Shown: piece after piece, positions 17,314 to 29,020 of the stretch | Position numbering within the stretch: position 1 is the stretch's first letter | Layout of the letters: each line of letters starts with the position of its first letter | Source of the DNA: Variovorax sp. PBL-H6 | Lineage (GTDB): Bacteria; Pseudomonadota; Gammaproteobacteria; Burkholderiales; Burkholderiaceae_C | Direction of reading: 5' to 3' | DNA length: 64,000 nucleotides | Assembly: GCF_901827155.1 (NCBI RefSeq) | Contig: NZ_LR594659.1 | Coordinates: 3,658,001 to 3,722,000, forward strand | Notes under the pieces: model-generated | What the model was told of the DNA's origin: nothing | The model's database searches: none | Seen by the model: only the letters and a program-made list of their open reading frames with translations | Position numbers and translations under genes: made by a program

Positions 17314-17362
17314 GTTGAGAAGTCCGGCAAAGGCTTGTTCGAGATCGTAGCGGCAGCGAAGT

Positions 17363-18133
17363 TCAGAGCAGCGAACGCAGCTCGCGCGCCGCGTCGAACA
17401 ACAGCGGCAGCAGGTCGCGGCGCAGCATCTCTTCCGGGCGTCGGCCGCCGGACAGCACGACGTTGAGCGCTGCCACGGTGCGGCCTTGCATGTTGCGCAA
17501 GGGCACGGCGAGCGCCTGCACGCCCAGCTCGTGTTCCTCGCTGGCGAAGCAATGGTCGTCCTTGCGAACCTGCACGATGCGCTGGCGCAAGAGGCGCGCA
17601 GTGGTGATGGTGTGCGGCGTAAGGCGCGGCAGCAGGCGGCCCTTGAGCCATTGCGAAAGTTGCGCCGGGCTCATCCCGGCCAGCAGCACGCAGCCGGTCG
17701 AGGTCGCGTGCGCAGGCAGGCGCGCGCCCAGGTGCAGCCCGTAGGCGAGCACGCGCGTCGGCGTGCCGTAGGCGCCGCTGCGCGCGACGATGACCACTTC
17801 CTCACCGTCGAGCACCACGGCCGAGAAAGACTCGCCGGTCTGCGCCGCCAGCCGGTTCAGCGTGGGCTGGAGCGTGCGCGGCAAACGCGAGGAGGCCAGG
17901 TAGCTGCCCGAGAAGCGCAGCACCTTCGGCGCCATCCAGAAGTAGCTGCCATCGGTCTCGAGGTAGCCCAGGTGCGCGAGCGTGAGCAGGTGGCGCCGGG
18001 CGGCCGCGCGCGTGAGGCCGGCGCGCTCGGCTGCCAGGGTGGCATTGAGGCGCTGACGCTCGGTGTCGAAGCTCTCGAGCACGGCCATGCCCTTGGCGAT
18101 GCCCTCGATGAAGTCCGGCTTGGCAATGGTCAC
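17363..18133 (-). CDS. pobR: IclR-family regulator of pobA (PobR/PcaR type)
   Basis: A 256-residue IclR-type regulator. The N-terminal winged helix (LNATLAAERAGLTRAAARRH) is followed by an effector domain. FIEGIAKGMAVLESFD and RHLLTLAHLGYLETDG are typical of the PobR/PcaR branch that responds to 4-hydroxybenzoate or related aromatic acids. I chose GTG 18133; a TTG at 18175 would put the start inside the operator palindrome. It is divergent from pobA, 133 bp apart, so it most likely activates pobA. Confidence 0.82.
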   Translation of the reverse strand: MTIAKPDFIEGIAKGMAVLESFDTERQRLNATLAAERAGLTRAAARRHLLTLAHLGYLETDGSYFWMAPKVLRFSGSYLASSRLPRTLQPTLNRLAAQTGESFSAVVLDGEEVVIVARSGAYGTPTRVLAYGLHLGARLPAHATSTGCVLLAGMSPAQLSQWLKGRLLPRLTPHTITTARLLRQRIVQVRKDDHCFASEEHELGVQALAVPLRNMQGRTVAALNVVLSGGRRPEEMLRRDLLPLLFDAARELRSLL

Positions 18134-18152
18134 GGCGGGTCGGCAATACTGA

Positions 18153-19448
<1,296 letters not shown>

Positions 19449-19451
19449 GCG

Positions 19452-21782
19452 TCAGGGTCCAGGCTGCATCAGCTGCCAGATGCGCGCCGGTGTAAGCGGC
19501 ATGTCGAGGCGCGGCGCGAGCCCGGCCATGCCGTTGCGCGCGAAAGCGTCGGCCACCGCATTGACCACCGCGGGCGTGGCGCCGATGGTGCCGAGCTCGC
19601 CTACCCCCTTCACACCCAGCGGGTTGTTCAGACAGGGCGTGCTCTGGTCCATCTCGGTCTTGAACATCGCGGCCGCGATGTCGGCGCGTGGCGCCGCGTA
19701 GTCCATCAGGCTTCCGGTGAGCGGCTGACCGGTCTCGGCGTCGTAGACCACGCGCTCGCACAGCGCCTGTCCGAGGCCTTGCACGGCGCCGCCCTCGAGC
19801 TGGCCGCGCACGATCAGCGGGTTGATCACCCGGCCCACGTCGTTGACGGACGCATACGCCATGACGCCGATCTCGCCCGTTGCCGGATCGATCTCCACTT
19901 CGCAGACGTGGCAGCCGTTCGGCCATGTCGGGCCGGCGACGGCACTGGTGGAGTCGACGAAGATCTGCCGCTCCGGCTGCCGGCCGGCAAGCGCGAACAA
20001 GTCCAGTGCCAGGTCGGTGCCGGCCACCTTGAAGAGCCCCGCCTCGTACTGGACATCTTCCGGCGCCACCTCGAGCTCCTGGGCCGCGAGGGCGCGGGCC
20101 CTGTCGATGGCGCGCTCCGATCCCACGCGCACGGCCGAGCCGCCGGTGAAGATGGAGCGCGAACCGGCGCTGCCGAAGCCGTCACCGCGGTCGGTGTCGC
20201 CCAGCACGATGCGCACCTTCTCGATGGGGAGGCCGAAGGCATCGACGACCAGTTGGGCCAGGGTGGTCGCGATGCCCTGCCCCATCGCGTTGACGGCCGA
20301 GAACACCTCGACGACCCCATCGGCCTGCACCGAGACTGTCACCCGCTCCTCGAACACATTCCCACCGGTCCACTCCAGGAAGGTCGCGATGCCCAGACCG
20401 CGCAAAAGGCCCCGGCGTTCCGAATCGGCTGCGCGCGCGTCGAAACCCTGCCAGTCGGCCAAGGCCAGCGCCTGGTCCATGACCGACTCGAAGCGGCCGG
20501 TGTCGTAGGTTTGCTGCATCGGGTTGGTATAGGGCATCTGCGCCGGCTGGATGAAGTTGCGCCGGCGCAGCTCGATGCGGTCGATGCCGATCTGGCGCGC
20601 GGCCTCGTCCATCAGCCGCTCGATGGTGTAGATCGCCTCGGGACGGCCGGCGCCTCGGTAGGCACCCGTCGGCGCCGTGTTGGTGAGCACCGCCAGGAAG
20701 TGGAAGTCGATGGTCTGGATGTCATAGACACTCGTCTGCACCCACGGGCCGATCAGCAGTTGGATGGCAACGCCGGTGCCGGTGGCGTACGCACCCACGT
20801 TGGCCAAGGTACGGATGCGCAGGGCGAGGATCTTGCCGGTGGCATCGAGCGCGAGCTCGGCGCGGGCCTCGATGTCGCGCCCGTGCGAGCTCGAGACGAA
20901 TTCCTCGCTGCGGTCCGCCACCCACTTCACAGGGCGGCGCAGCTGGTGCGCCGCGAAGGCCACGACGATGTCCTCTGGATAGGCGCCCGTCTTCATCCCG
21001 AAACCGCCGCCCACGTCGCCCACCACCACGCGGACCTGCTCGGCGGCCAGGCCGATGGCGTCGCACACCGAGTTGCGCACGCCCGAGGGCATCTGGGTGC
21101 TCATCCGGAGGGTGAGGCGCCCGGAGTCCGGCTCGGCATGGGCCAGCACCGAGCGAGGCTCGATCGTGAGCGCGACCACCCGCTGGTTGACCACGTCCAG
21201 CGCGACGACGTGGTCGGCGCGTGCGAAGGCGGCGCTGGCCGCCTCGGCGCTGCCGTGGCGCATCTCGGCGGCGATATTGCCAGTTGCTTCGCCCCAGACC
21301 AGCGGCGCGCCCTCCGCCGCGGCGGCCTGCGTGTCCACCACCATCGGGAGCTCCTCGTAGTCGACCATCACGGCTTCGCCGGCGTCGCGCGCCTGTGCCG
21401 CCGTTTCGGCGATCACGGCGGCCACCGGCTCGCCGACGAAGCGAACCGTGTCGATCGCGAGCACATGCCGCGGCGGCGATGCGCAAGCGGCACCGTCGGC
21501 CCGCTTGAAGGCGACGGCGCCCGGGATCGGCTTGACGCCGGCCTGCTGCAGATCGGCGCCCGTCAGCACGCGCAGGACGCCGGGCATCGCTACCGCGGCA
21601 GCGACATCGATGGTCGCCAACCGGGCATGCGGGTACGGGGAACGCACGAAGAACAGATGGGTCTGATGCGGTAACGTGACGTCGTCGGTGTAGCGTCCGG
21701 CGCCGGCCAGGAGGCTCTCGTCCTCGAGCCGCCGTACGGCCTGGCCGCTGCCGAAGCGCATGGGATTCGTTTCTGTTGTCAC
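19452..21782 (-). CDS. Xanthine/aldehyde oxidase-type molybdopterin-binding large subunit
   Basis: A 776-residue protein of the CoxL/XdhB large-subunit family. The N-terminus MRFGSGQAVRRLEDESLLAG begins the family fold. GDVGGGFGMK and PTGAYRGAGRPEA are molybdopterin-contact motifs, and the catalytic glutamate is in KGVGELGTIG near the end. AYRGAGRPE differs from the AYRCSFR loop of true CO dehydrogenases, so the substrate is probably an aldehyde, purine or aromatic heterocycle. I chose GTG 21782 because AAAGAGGA precedes it; ATG 21761 is the alternative. No FAD (CoxM) or FeS (CoxS) subunit lies next to it. It converges on pobA with a 3-bp gap. Confidence 0.87.
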   Translation of the reverse strand: MTTETNPMRFGSGQAVRRLEDESLLAGAGRYTDDVTLPHQTHLFFVRSPYPHARLATIDVAAAVAMPGVLRVLTGADLQQAGVKPIPGAVAFKRADGAACASPPRHVLAIDTVRFVGEPVAAVIAETAAQARDAGEAVMVDYEELPMVVDTQAAAAEGAPLVWGEATGNIAAEMRHGSAEAASAAFARADHVVALDVVNQRVVALTIEPRSVLAHAEPDSGRLTLRMSTQMPSGVRNSVCDAIGLAAEQVRVVVGDVGGGFGMKTGAYPEDIVVAFAAHQLRRPVKWVADRSEEFVSSSHGRDIEARAELALDATGKILALRIRTLANVGAYATGTGVAIQLLIGPWVQTSVYDIQTIDFHFLAVLTNTAPTGAYRGAGRPEAIYTIERLMDEAARQIGIDRIELRRRNFIQPAQMPYTNPMQQTYDTGRFESVMDQALALADWQGFDARAADSERRGLLRGLGIATFLEWTGGNVFEERVTVSVQADGVVEVFSAVNAMGQGIATTLAQLVVDAFGLPIEKVRIVLGDTDRGDGFGSAGSRSIFTGGSAVRVGSERAIDRARALAAQELEVAPEDVQYEAGLFKVAGTDLALDLFALAGRQPERQIFVDSTSAVAGPTWPNGCHVCEVEIDPATGEIGVMAYASVNDVGRVINPLIVRGQLEGGAVQGLGQALCERVVYDAETGQPLTGSLMDYAAPRADIAAAMFKTEMDQSTPCLNNPLGVKGVGELGTIGATPAVVNAVADAFARNGMAGLAPRLDMPLTPARIWQLMQPGP

Positions 21783-21899
21783 CTGGGTCCTCTTTCCGTT
21801 GTACGCGGGCGGCGAATCAAGGGGACGACTATATGAGCACCTGTGCTTTCGCGCTTCCGACGACATCGCGCACTGCCGAAGCCGTGTATACCTCCGACC

Positions 21900-22652
21900 A
21901 TGCAATTGCCCTGGCTCGCCCCCGGTGACCCGCTGCCTGACGCCGCGTTGGCGTGGGGCGAATCCGATCCCGTTCCCGGCTTGCTGGCAGCCGGCGGCGG
22001 GCTCGACGTCGCCAGCCTGCTGCAGGCCTATGCGCACGGCATTTTTCCGTGGTTCAGCGAAGGCCAGCCCATTCTCTGGTGGAGCCCGGACCCGCGCATG
22101 GTGCTGGACGTCGAGCGCTTCAGGCTGCACCGCTCGCTGCGCAAGACGCTGGAGCGCTTCCGCGGTGCCACTGCCTGCGAGATCCGGATCGACCATGGCT
22201 TCGAGACGGTGATCAAGGCCTGCGCGCAGGCCCCGCGCGCCGGCCAGACCGGCACCTGGATCCTGCCCGAGATGGTGCGCGCCTACACGGCGCTGCACCT
22301 GGCCGGGCATGCGCACAGCGTCGAGACCTGGATCAATGGCGAGCTCGCCGGCGGGCTGTACTGCATCGGGATCGGGCGCGCCGTGTTCGGCGAATCGATG
22401 TTCGCGTGGCGGCCCGACGCCTCCAAGATCGCGCTCGCCGCGCTGGTCTCGTTCTGCCGTCGGCACGGCATCGCAATGATCGATTGCCAGCAGAACACCA
22501 GCCACCTGGCCAGCCTGGGCGCCCGGGAGATGCCGCGCGCGCTCTTTCTCTCACACGTGGCGAGGGCTCGTCATCTGGCGGAGCCACAGTGGCGTTTCGA
22601 GCCCGTATACTGGTCCGAACTCCTGCCTGCGCGAACTTCCCTTCCGACGTGA
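21900..22652 (+). CDS. aat: Leucyl/phenylalanyl-tRNA--protein transferase
   Basis: A 250-residue cytoplasmic enzyme that adds Leu or Phe from tRNA to N-terminal Lys/Arg, marking proteins for ClpAP. The family motifs [26 protein letters not shown] and WWSPDPR lie in the first 65 residues, and [18 protein letters not shown] and [14 protein letters not shown] follow. The length is usual for the family. The stop overlaps the bpt start (GTGA), so both N-degron transferases are made together. Confidence 0.95.
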   Translation: MQLPWLAPGDPLPDAALAWGESDPVPGLLAAGGGLDVASLLQAYAHGIFPWFSEGQPILWWSPDPRMVLDVERFRLHRSLRKTLERFRGATACEIRIDHGFETVIKACAQAPRAGQTGTWILPEMVRAYTALHLAGHAHSVETWINGELAGGLYCIGIGRAVFGESMFAWRPDASKIALAALVSFCRRHGIAMIDCQQNTSHLASLGAREMPRALFLSHVARARHLAEPQWRFEPVYWSELLPARTSLPT

Positions 22653-23398
22653 CGCACCTCAAGGATCTTCCGCTCCACACGCTGCAGTTCTACGCGACGG
22701 CGCCCTATCCGTGCAGCTACCTGCCGGACCGGCAGGCCCGCTCGCAGGTCGCCACGCCCAGCCACCTGATCCATAACGACGCGTACTCGGACCTGGTGCT
22801 CAGCGGCTTCCGCCGCAGCGGAATGTTTACCTACCGGCCCCATTGCGATGGTTGCAGTGCCTGCGTACCGCTGCGCGTGCTGGCCGGCGCCTTCAAGCCC
22901 AACCGCAGCCAGCGCCGCGCGCAGGCGCGCCATGCCAACCTGCAGGCGCGCGTGCTGAAGCTCTGCTTCGTGCCCGAGCACTACCAGCTCTACCTGCGCT
23001 ACCAGAACGGCCGCCATGCCGGCGGGGGCATGGATCATGACAGCATCGACCAGTACACCCAGTTCCTGCTGCAGAGCCGGGTCAACTCCAGGCTGGTGGA
23101 GTTCCGCGAGACCTGCCCGGACGGCAGCCCGGGCGCGCTGAAGATGGTGTCCATCCTCGACGTGCTGAACGACGGGCTGTCGGCGGTCTACACCTTCTAC
23201 GAGCCCGAGCCGGGTGCGGGCTATGGAAACTACAGCGTGCTGTGGCAGATCGAGCAGGCCCGCCAGCTGGGCCTGGCCCACGTCTATCTCGGCTATTGGA
23301 TCCAGGGCAGCACCAAGATGAATTACAAAGCGCGCTTCGCGCCGCACGAGATTCTGATCGGCGGCCGCTGGCAAGCGCCGGTCGATTTCACCAAGTAA
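22649..23398 (+). CDS. bpt: Aspartate/glutamate leucyltransferase
   Basis: A 249-residue transferase of the bacterial Ate1-like (Bpt) family, which adds Leu to N-terminal Asp or Glu. The conserved N-terminal pattern [16 protein letters not shown] and the Cys-rich [12 protein letters not shown] (about 67-78) are present, as are YTFYEPEP and [21 protein letters not shown] near the end. The start is GTG, overlapping the aat stop. Confidence 0.93.
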   Translation: MTHLKDLPLHTLQFYATAPYPCSYLPDRQARSQVATPSHLIHNDAYSDLVLSGFRRSGMFTYRPHCDGCSACVPLRVLAGAFKPNRSQRRAQARHANLQARVLKLCFVPEHYQLYLRYQNGRHAGGGMDHDSIDQYTQFLLQSRVNSRLVEFRETCPDGSPGALKMVSILDVLNDGLSAVYTFYEPEPGAGYGNYSVLWQIEQARQLGLAHVYLGYWIQGSTKMNYKARFAPHEILIGGRWQAPVDFTK

Positions 23399-23431
23399 AA
23401 TCGCAACCGGTTCCCCCCAACCGCGTTGCCC

Positions 23432-24226
23432 ATGAGAAAACCCCAATCAGACATTCCGGCCACGCCGGTCATCCAGGTGATCGAGCGCATGTTCTCGCTG
23501 ATCGACGTGCTCGCCTCCCGTGAAGAAGCCATTTCGCTGAAGGAAATCAGCGAAAAGACGGGCCTGCATCCATCCACCGCCCACCGCATCCTGAACGACC
23601 TGGCTGTCGGGCGTTTCGTCGACCGGCCGGAAGCCGGAAGCTACCGGCTCGGCATGCGTCTGCTGGAGCTGGGCAATCTGGTGAAGGGGCGGCTGAACGT
23701 GCGTGACGCCGCGATGGTGCCGATGCGTGAACTGCACAAGCTGACGCAGCAGCCCGTCAACCTCAGCATGCGCCAGGGCGACGAGATCGTCTACATCGAG
23801 CGTGCCTACAGCGAGCGCTCGGGCATGCAGGTGGTCCGGGCCATCGGTGGTCGGGCGCCGCTGCACCTGACCTCCACAGGAAAGCTCTTCCTGGCCGTGG
23901 ACGAACCGCAGCGCGTGCGCAGCTACGCCACCCGCACGGGCCTTGCCGGCCATACGCGCAACAGCATCACGCAGCTGCCTGCCCTGGAACGGGAGCTATC
24001 GAAGGCGCGCCAGTACGGCATCGCCCGGGACAACGAGGAGCTGGAGCTCGGCGTGCGCTGCATGGCCGCCGGCATCTACGACGATCAAGGAAAACTGGTG
24101 GCCGGCTTGTCGATCTCGGCGCCCGCGGACCGGCTCGACGACGGCTGGCTTCCGAAGCTGCAGGCAACCGCCAACGAGATCTCCAGCGCGCTCGGCTACA
24201 ACGCCGCTACACCGCCTGCTGGCTGA
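23432..24226 (+). CDS. IclR-family transcriptional regulator
   Basis: A 264-residue regulator. The winged helix reads SLKEISEKTGLHPSTAHRIL (about 37-56), and the IclR effector domain carries RGDEIVYIERAYSERSGMQV-like features and GVRCMAAGIYDDQGKLVAGL. The ATG at 23432 is 33 bp after bpt. Its target is not evident from the neighbours; the effector is unknown. Confidence 0.87.
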   Translation: MRKPQSDIPATPVIQVIERMFSLIDVLASREEAISLKEISEKTGLHPSTAHRILNDLAVGRFVDRPEAGSYRLGMRLLELGNLVKGRLNVRDAAMVPMRELHKLTQQPVNLSMRQGDEIVYIERAYSERSGMQVVRAIGGRAPLHLTSTGKLFLAVDEPQRVRSYATRTGLAGHTRNSITQLPALERELSKARQYGIARDNEELELGVRCMAAGIYDDQGKLVAGLSISAPADRLDDGWLPKLQATANEISSALGYNAATPPAG

Positions 24227-24271
24227 AAACAGCCGCTAACGCTGAAGCTTCTGCCGGCAGGAGACGAAGGG

Positions 24272-25462
24272 TCAGCCTGCGATGTGGGCCGTGAGGGACG
24301 GCTGGGGCGTGGCCGATGCCGGATTGATCATGTGATGGTTGGCTTCGACCCAGCGCCGCACGCGCTCTGCATCGGCGATGCGACCGAGCTTGCCGGCAGA
24401 ATCCAGGAACACCATGATCAGCTTGCGGCCGGCTATCCGGGCCTGCATCACCAGGCACTGGCCAGCCTCGGAGATGTAGCCGGTCTTCTGGAGCCCGATG
24501 TCCCAGTCCGGACTCTTGACCAGGCGGTTGGTGGTGTTGTACTGGAGCACGCGGTTGCCGACCTCGACCTGGTACTCGGGCGAGGTCGAGAGCTGGCGCA
24601 CCGTCGCGTCGGCGTAGGCGGCATTGACGAGCAGCGCCAGGTCCTGTGCGCTCGACTGGTTGCTGCTCGAAAGACCGGTAGGCTCGACGTAGCGCGTGTC
24701 CTTCATGCCGAGCATCTTCGCCTTGGCATTCATCACGCTCACAAAGGTCGCCATGCCGCCCGGATAGGTGCGGCCGAGGGCGTGCGCGGCGCGGTTCTCG
24801 CTGGACATCAGCGCCAGGTGCAACATTTCGCCGCGGGGAAGCGTAGTGCCGACGGTCAGCCGCGAGCGGCTCCACTTTTCGGTGTCGACGTCGTCCTGCG
24901 TGATGGTGATCAGTTCGTCGGAAGGCAGATGGGCTTCGCTGATGAGCAGCCCGGTCATGAGCTTGGTGAGTGATGCGATCGGCAGCACGACGTTGTCATT
25001 CTTGCTGAAGAGGACTTCGCGCGTGTCCTGATCGATCACCAGCGCCACGCTGGACCTCAGGTCGAGCGCATCCTCTGTGCTGTGCAGACCGGCGAGCTGG
25101 CCGAAGGACTGCCGCGCCGCGACCTCGGGCACACGCACGATCGAGCGCCGCTGCACGGCCACGACCGTCTTGCCGCCGCGCTTGCGAATCGAAGCCACAA
25201 CATTGCGTCCGCCGCTCACCACCCGATCCGACTGCTCGCCCTTGCTGCTGCGCTTGCTGGAGACCGCACTGCGCTTGGACGCCACGCTGGCCTTGCCGTC
25301 GTCGGCGACCTGCGCCTTCTTGCTGGCCGGCGCCTTCTTGCCGGCCTCGGCCGCAGGCAACAAAAACGCCGTGGCGCAGAGCGCGACGGCGATGAGGCGA
25401 AGGGTGGCAAGAGCGGGAAGAAACCGCTGGCTGGAAACTCGGTAGGAACGGGCTTCGGGCAT
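24272..25462 (-). CDS. pbpG: D-alanyl-D-alanine endopeptidase (PBP7 type)
   Basis: A 396-residue serine-type peptidoglycan peptidase of the S11 family. A signal sequence at about 20-40 ends near PAAEAG. A basic, Lys/Ser-rich linker of about 60 residues follows. The catalytic motifs are SxxK (ASLTKLM), SxN (SSENRA) and KTG (LQKTGYI). It acts in the periplasm on cross-linked peptides. The ATG at 25462 is chosen over a TTG one codon earlier. The long basic linker is unusual compared with the enterobacterial enzyme. Confidence 0.9.
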   Translation of the reverse strand: MPEARSYRVSSQRFLPALATLRLIAVALCATAFLLPAAEAGKKAPASKKAQVADDGKASVASKRSAVSSKRSSKGEQSDRVVSGGRNVVASIRKRGGKTVVAVQRRSIVRVPEVAARQSFGQLAGLHSTEDALDLRSSVALVIDQDTREVLFSKNDNVVLPIASLTKLMTGLLISEAHLPSDELITITQDDVDTEKWSRSRLTVGTTLPRGEMLHLALMSSENRAAHALGRTYPGGMATFVSVMNAKAKMLGMKDTRYVEPTGLSSSNQSSAQDLALLVNAAYADATVRQLSTSPEYQVEVGNRVLQYNTTNRLVKSPDWDIGLQKTGYISEAGQCLVMQARIAGRKLIMVFLDSAGKLGRIADAERVRRWVEANHHMINPASATPQPSLTAHIAG

Positions 25463-25577
25463 CAAAAAACTCCAGCGGCGATTAACAGGTATCGCAGTGT
25501 ATCGAAATCAAAAAAGACACGCAATATCAGTTACTTGCATTCCCTTCTTCATTCAGAACAAAGGATACCTCCAACAA

Positions 25578-27116
25578 CTAACCTTGCGCAGCCACTCTCT
25601 CAGCTTGGCTCTGCAACTTGTTGAGAGCACTCAAATAAGCCTTGGCCGAAGCCACCACGATATCGGGATCCGCACCGACGCCATTGACAACGCGGCCCGC
25701 GTTCTGCAGACGAACCGTGACCTCGCCCTGGCTCTCGGTCGACCCGCTGATCGCATTCACCGAATAGAGCACCATCTCGGCCCCGCTCTTCACGTGGACC
25801 TCGATCGCCTTCAGCGACGCATCGACCGGACCATTGCCATCCGACTCGCTCGTGACTTCCTTGCCAAGCACCGTGAACACGATGCGCGCCTGGGGGCGCT
25901 CGCCGGTTTCGCTGTGCTGCGACAAGGATACAAAACCAAACTGCTCCGCAACGTGCGAATGCTCCTCGGCGCTTACAAGTGCGAGGATGTCTTCGTCAAA
26001 TATTTCGCTTTTTCTGTCGGCGAGTTCCTTGAAGCGGGCGAAGGCGGCGTTGATATCGACCTCGCTCTCCATCGCGACGCCCAGTTCCTGCAGGCGCTGC
26101 TTGAAGGCATTGCGGCCGCTGAGCTTGCCCAGCACGATCTTGTTGGCGGTCCAGCCCACGTCTTCCGCGCGCATGATTTCGTAGGTATCGCGCGCCTTCA
26201 GCACGCCGTCCTGGTGGATGCCGGAAGCATGGGCGAAGGCATTGGCACCCACCACCGCCTTGTTGGGTTGCACCACGAAGCCGGTGGTCTGGCTCACCAT
26301 GCGGCTCGCCGCCACGATATGCCGTGTGTCGATGCCGAGCTCCAGACCGAAATAATCCTTTCGTGTCTTCACCGCCATGACGATTTCCTCGAGCGAGCAG
26401 TTGCCGGCGCGCTCGCCCAGGCCGTTGATGGTGCATTCCACCTGCCGCGCCCCGCCGATCTTCACGCCGGCCAGCGAGTTGGCCACCGCCATCCCGAGGT
26501 CGTTGTGGCAATGCACGGACCAGACCGCCTTGTCGCTGTTCGGGATGCGCTCGCGCAGCGTTTTGATGAAATTGCCGTAGAGCTCGGGAATGGCATAGCC
26601 CACGGTATCCGGCACGTTGATGGTGGTCGCGCCCTCGCTGATCACGGCCTCGAGCACCCGGCACAGGAAGTCGGGGTCGCTGCGGTAGCCGTCCTCCGGG
26701 CTGAACTCGACGTCGCCGATCAGGTTGCGGGCAAAGCGGACTGAAAGCTTCGCCTGCTCGAACACCTCGTCGGGCGTCATGCGCAGCTTCTTCTCCATGT
26801 GCAGCGGCGACGTCGCGATGAAGGTGTGGATGCGGCCGTTGGCCGCTCCCTTCAAGGCCTCGGCGGCGCGCGAGATGTCGCGGTCGTTGGCTCGCGAGAG
26901 CCCGCAGATGGTCGATTCCCTGATCGCACCGGCGATTGCCGCGACGGCCTCGAAATCACCGTTCGAACTGGCCGGGAAACCCGCCTCGATGACGTCGACC
27001 CGCAGGCGCTCGAGCTGGCGCGCGATGCGCAGCTTCTCGTCCTTGGTCATCGAGGCACCGGGCGACTGTTCGCCGTCGCGCAAGGTCGTATCGAAAATAA
27101 TGAGCTTGTCGGCCAT
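25578..27116 (-). CDS. leuA: 2-isopropylmalate synthase (class 1)
   Basis: A 512-residue enzyme that condenses acetyl-CoA and 2-oxoisovalerate, the first step of leucine synthesis. The N-terminus [18 protein letters not shown] carries the HMGL-like signature, the metal-binding [11 protein letters not shown] is near 205, and a C-terminal LeuA regulatory domain (about 390-505) provides leucine feedback. It starts 18 bp after the other leuA and is likely in the same transcript. Two leuA genes of different types in tandem is unusual. Confidence 0.95.
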   Translation of the reverse strand: MADKLIIFDTTLRDGEQSPGASMTKDEKLRIARQLERLRVDVIEAGFPASSNGDFEAVAAIAGAIRESTICGLSRANDRDISRAAEALKGAANGRIHTFIATSPLHMEKKLRMTPDEVFEQAKLSVRFARNLIGDVEFSPEDGYRSDPDFLCRVLEAVISEGATTINVPDTVGYAIPELYGNFIKTLRERIPNSDKAVWSVHCHNDLGMAVANSLAGVKIGGARQVECTINGLGERAGNCSLEEIVMAVKTRKDYFGLELGIDTRHIVAASRMVSQTTGFVVQPNKAVVGANAFAHASGIHQDGVLKARDTYEIMRAEDVGWTANKIVLGKLSGRNAFKQRLQELGVAMESEVDINAAFARFKELADRKSEIFDEDILALVSAEEHSHVAEQFGFVSLSQHSETGERPQARIVFTVLGKEVTSESDGNGPVDASLKAIEVHVKSGAEMVLYSVNAISGSTESQGEVTVRLQNAGRVVNGVGADPDIVVASAKAYLSALNKLQSQAERVAAQG

Positions 27117-27134
27117 CGCGGATCTCCTTGGTTT

Positions 27135-28838
27135 TCAGGCGGCTTCAACCGCCGATTGTGCGCTGTGGGCGCCCTGCGCTCGCGCCCGCTCGAGGCCCGA
27201 AACGATAGCCTTGAGCGAGGCCGAGACGATGTCGGCGTCCTTGCCGACGCCGAACAGCGTGCGGGTCTCGTCGACCCGGAGCTCGAGGTAGGCGAAGGCT
27301 TGCGCATCGGCGCCGGCGCCGATCGCATGCTGGTGGTAGTCGATCACGCGGATCGAATGCCCGGTGGCTTCGGCCAGCGCGTGGATGAAGGCGTCGATCG
27401 GCCCGTTGCCCTGGCCCTCGATGCGGCGGATCTCGCCGGCCCACGGCAGGTCGGCGCGCAGCACGACCGAAGCGTCGGCGCCCTCGCCCCGCTCCTCGAG
27501 CACGCGATGCTGGGGACCGGCGCCCTCGACGATGCGGTACTCGCGCTCGAACAGCTGCCAGAGGTCCGCCGCCGTGAGCTCCTTGCCGGCAACATCCATC
27601 ACGCGCTGGACCACCTGGCTGAATTCCATCTGCAAGCGGCGCGGCAGCTCGAGCCCATACTCGCTTTCGAGCAGATAGGCGATCCCGCCCTTGCCCGACT
27701 GGCTGTTGACGCGGATCACCGCCTCGTAGCTGCGGCCCACGTCCTTGGGATCGATCGGGAGGTACGGCATCTCCCAGAGGTCGCCGTCCTTGCGGGCCGC
27801 GAAGGCCTTCTTGATCGCGTCCTGGTGCGAGCCCGAGAAGGAGGTGTAGACCAGGTCGCCCGCATAGGGGTGGCGCGGATGCACCGGCAGCTGGTTGCAA
27901 TGCTCCACGGTCGCGCGGATCTCGTCGATGTTCGAGAAGTCCAGCCCGGGCGACACGCCCTGCGTGTACAAATTGAGGGCAACGTTCACGAGGTCGAGGT
28001 TGCCGGTGCGCTCGCCGTTGCCGAACAGGCAGCCTTCGATGCGCTCGGCGCCTGCCATCAAGGCGAACTCGCCGGCGGCAGTACCCGTACCGCGGTCGTT
28101 GTGCGGATGGACGCACAGCACGATCGAATCGCGCCTCGCCAGGTTGCGGTGCATCCACTCGATCATGTCGGCGAAGATGTTCGGCGTGGAGTGCTCCACG
28201 GTCGATGGCAGGTTGACGATGCACTTGCGCCGGGGCGTCGGCGCCCAGACTTCGGTGACCGCATCCACGACGCGCTTGGAGAAGGCCAGGTCGGTGCCGG
28301 AGAACATCTCGGGCGAGTACTGGAACGTCCATTGCGTGGCCGGCTGCTTCGCGGCCAATTCGTTGAACATGCGCGCGTGCGAGGTGGCCAGTTCCACGAT
28401 CTGGTCCTCGTCCATGCCGAGCACCACCCGGCGCATGACGGGCGCCACCGCGTTGTACAGGTGCACGATCGCGCGCGGCGCGCCCTGGAGCGACTCGAAG
28501 GTGCGCTCGATCAAGTGATCGCGCGCCTGCGTCAGCACCTGGATCGTCACGTCGTCGGGAATGCGGTCTTCCTCGATCAGCTTGCGCACGAAGTCGAATT
28601 CGATCTGCGAGGCCGAGGGAAAGCCGACTTCGATTTCCTTGAAGCCGATGGCCACCAGCGTCTCGAACATGCGCATCTTTCGAGCGATGTCCATCGGCTC
28701 CACGAGCGCCTGGTTGCCGTCGCGCAGATCGGTCGACAGCCAGATCGGGGCCTGGGTCAGCACGGCATCGGGCCAGGTGCGGTCCTTGAGGCCAATGGGT
28801 GCGAAGGCGCGGTACTTGCGGTCGGGTTGCTTCAACAT
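27135..28838 (-). CDS. leuA: 2-isopropylmalate synthase (class 2, actinobacterial type)
   Basis: A 567-residue isopropylmalate synthase of the longer LeuA type. The N-terminus [14 protein letters not shown] and [17 protein letters not shown], and the metal motif [12 protein letters not shown] (about 242), define the family; a C-terminal regulatory domain follows. The gene lies behind a leucine leader peptide and terminator (28880-28992), so expression is probably controlled by attenuation. It is the first structural gene of the leuA pair. Confidence 0.95.
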   Translation of the reverse strand: MLKQPDRKYRAFAPIGLKDRTWPDAVLTQAPIWLSTDLRDGNQALVEPMDIARKMRMFETLVAIGFKEIEVGFPSASQIEFDFVRKLIEEDRIPDDVTIQVLTQARDHLIERTFESLQGAPRAIVHLYNAVAPVMRRVVLGMDEDQIVELATSHARMFNELAAKQPATQWTFQYSPEMFSGTDLAFSKRVVDAVTEVWAPTPRRKCIVNLPSTVEHSTPNIFADMIEWMHRNLARRDSIVLCVHPHNDRGTGTAAGEFALMAGAERIEGCLFGNGERTGNLDLVNVALNLYTQGVSPGLDFSNIDEIRATVEHCNQLPVHPRHPYAGDLVYTSFSGSHQDAIKKAFAARKDGDLWEMPYLPIDPKDVGRSYEAVIRVNSQSGKGGIAYLLESEYGLELPRRLQMEFSQVVQRVMDVAGKELTAADLWQLFEREYRIVEGAGPQHRVLEERGEGADASVVLRADLPWAGEIRRIEGQGNGPIDAFIHALAEATGHSIRVIDYHQHAIGAGADAQAFAYLELRVDETRTLFGVGKDADIVSASLKAIVSGLERARAQGAHSAQSAVEAA

Positions 28839-28879
28839 CTGGAACTTCTCGCTGTGGTTGGATGGACAACCAGCAACCC

Positions 28880-28916
28880 CAAAACAAACGGCCCGTTGCT
28901 GGTGCGAACGGGCCGT
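28880..28916 (-). terminator. Attenuator terminator of the leuA operon
   Basis: On the minus strand ACGGCCCGTT (28916-28907) and AACGGGCCGT (28897-28888) form a perfect 10-bp stem with a 9-nt loop, followed by TTTGTTTT. It lies between the leader peptide and leuA. ACGGGC in leader codons 13-15 (28955-28950) can pair with GCCCGT of the first arm (28913-28908) as a possible antiterminator. Confidence 0.85.
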
Positions 28917-28938
28917 GTGATGGATTCGCTTGCGCGCT

Positions 28939-28992
28939 CTACCGTCTCCGCCCGTAGGGGATCAGTAGTAGGGCCAGCGAAATCTTGTTCAT
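28939..28992 (-). CDS. leuL: leu leader peptide
   Basis: A 17-codon ORF reading [17 protein letters not shown], stop TAG. Four of its codons are leucine (6, 8, 9, 10), two of them the rare CTA, and the peptide is followed by a strong terminator and then leuA. This is the standard layout of leucine-sensitive transcription attenuation. No strong ribosome-binding site is visible (CGACTTCC upstream). ATG is at 28992-28990. Confidence 0.82.
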   Translation of the reverse strand: MNKISLALLLIPYGRRR

Positions 28993-29020
28993 GGAAGTCG
29001 CGAATGTAGCACAGGCCAAA

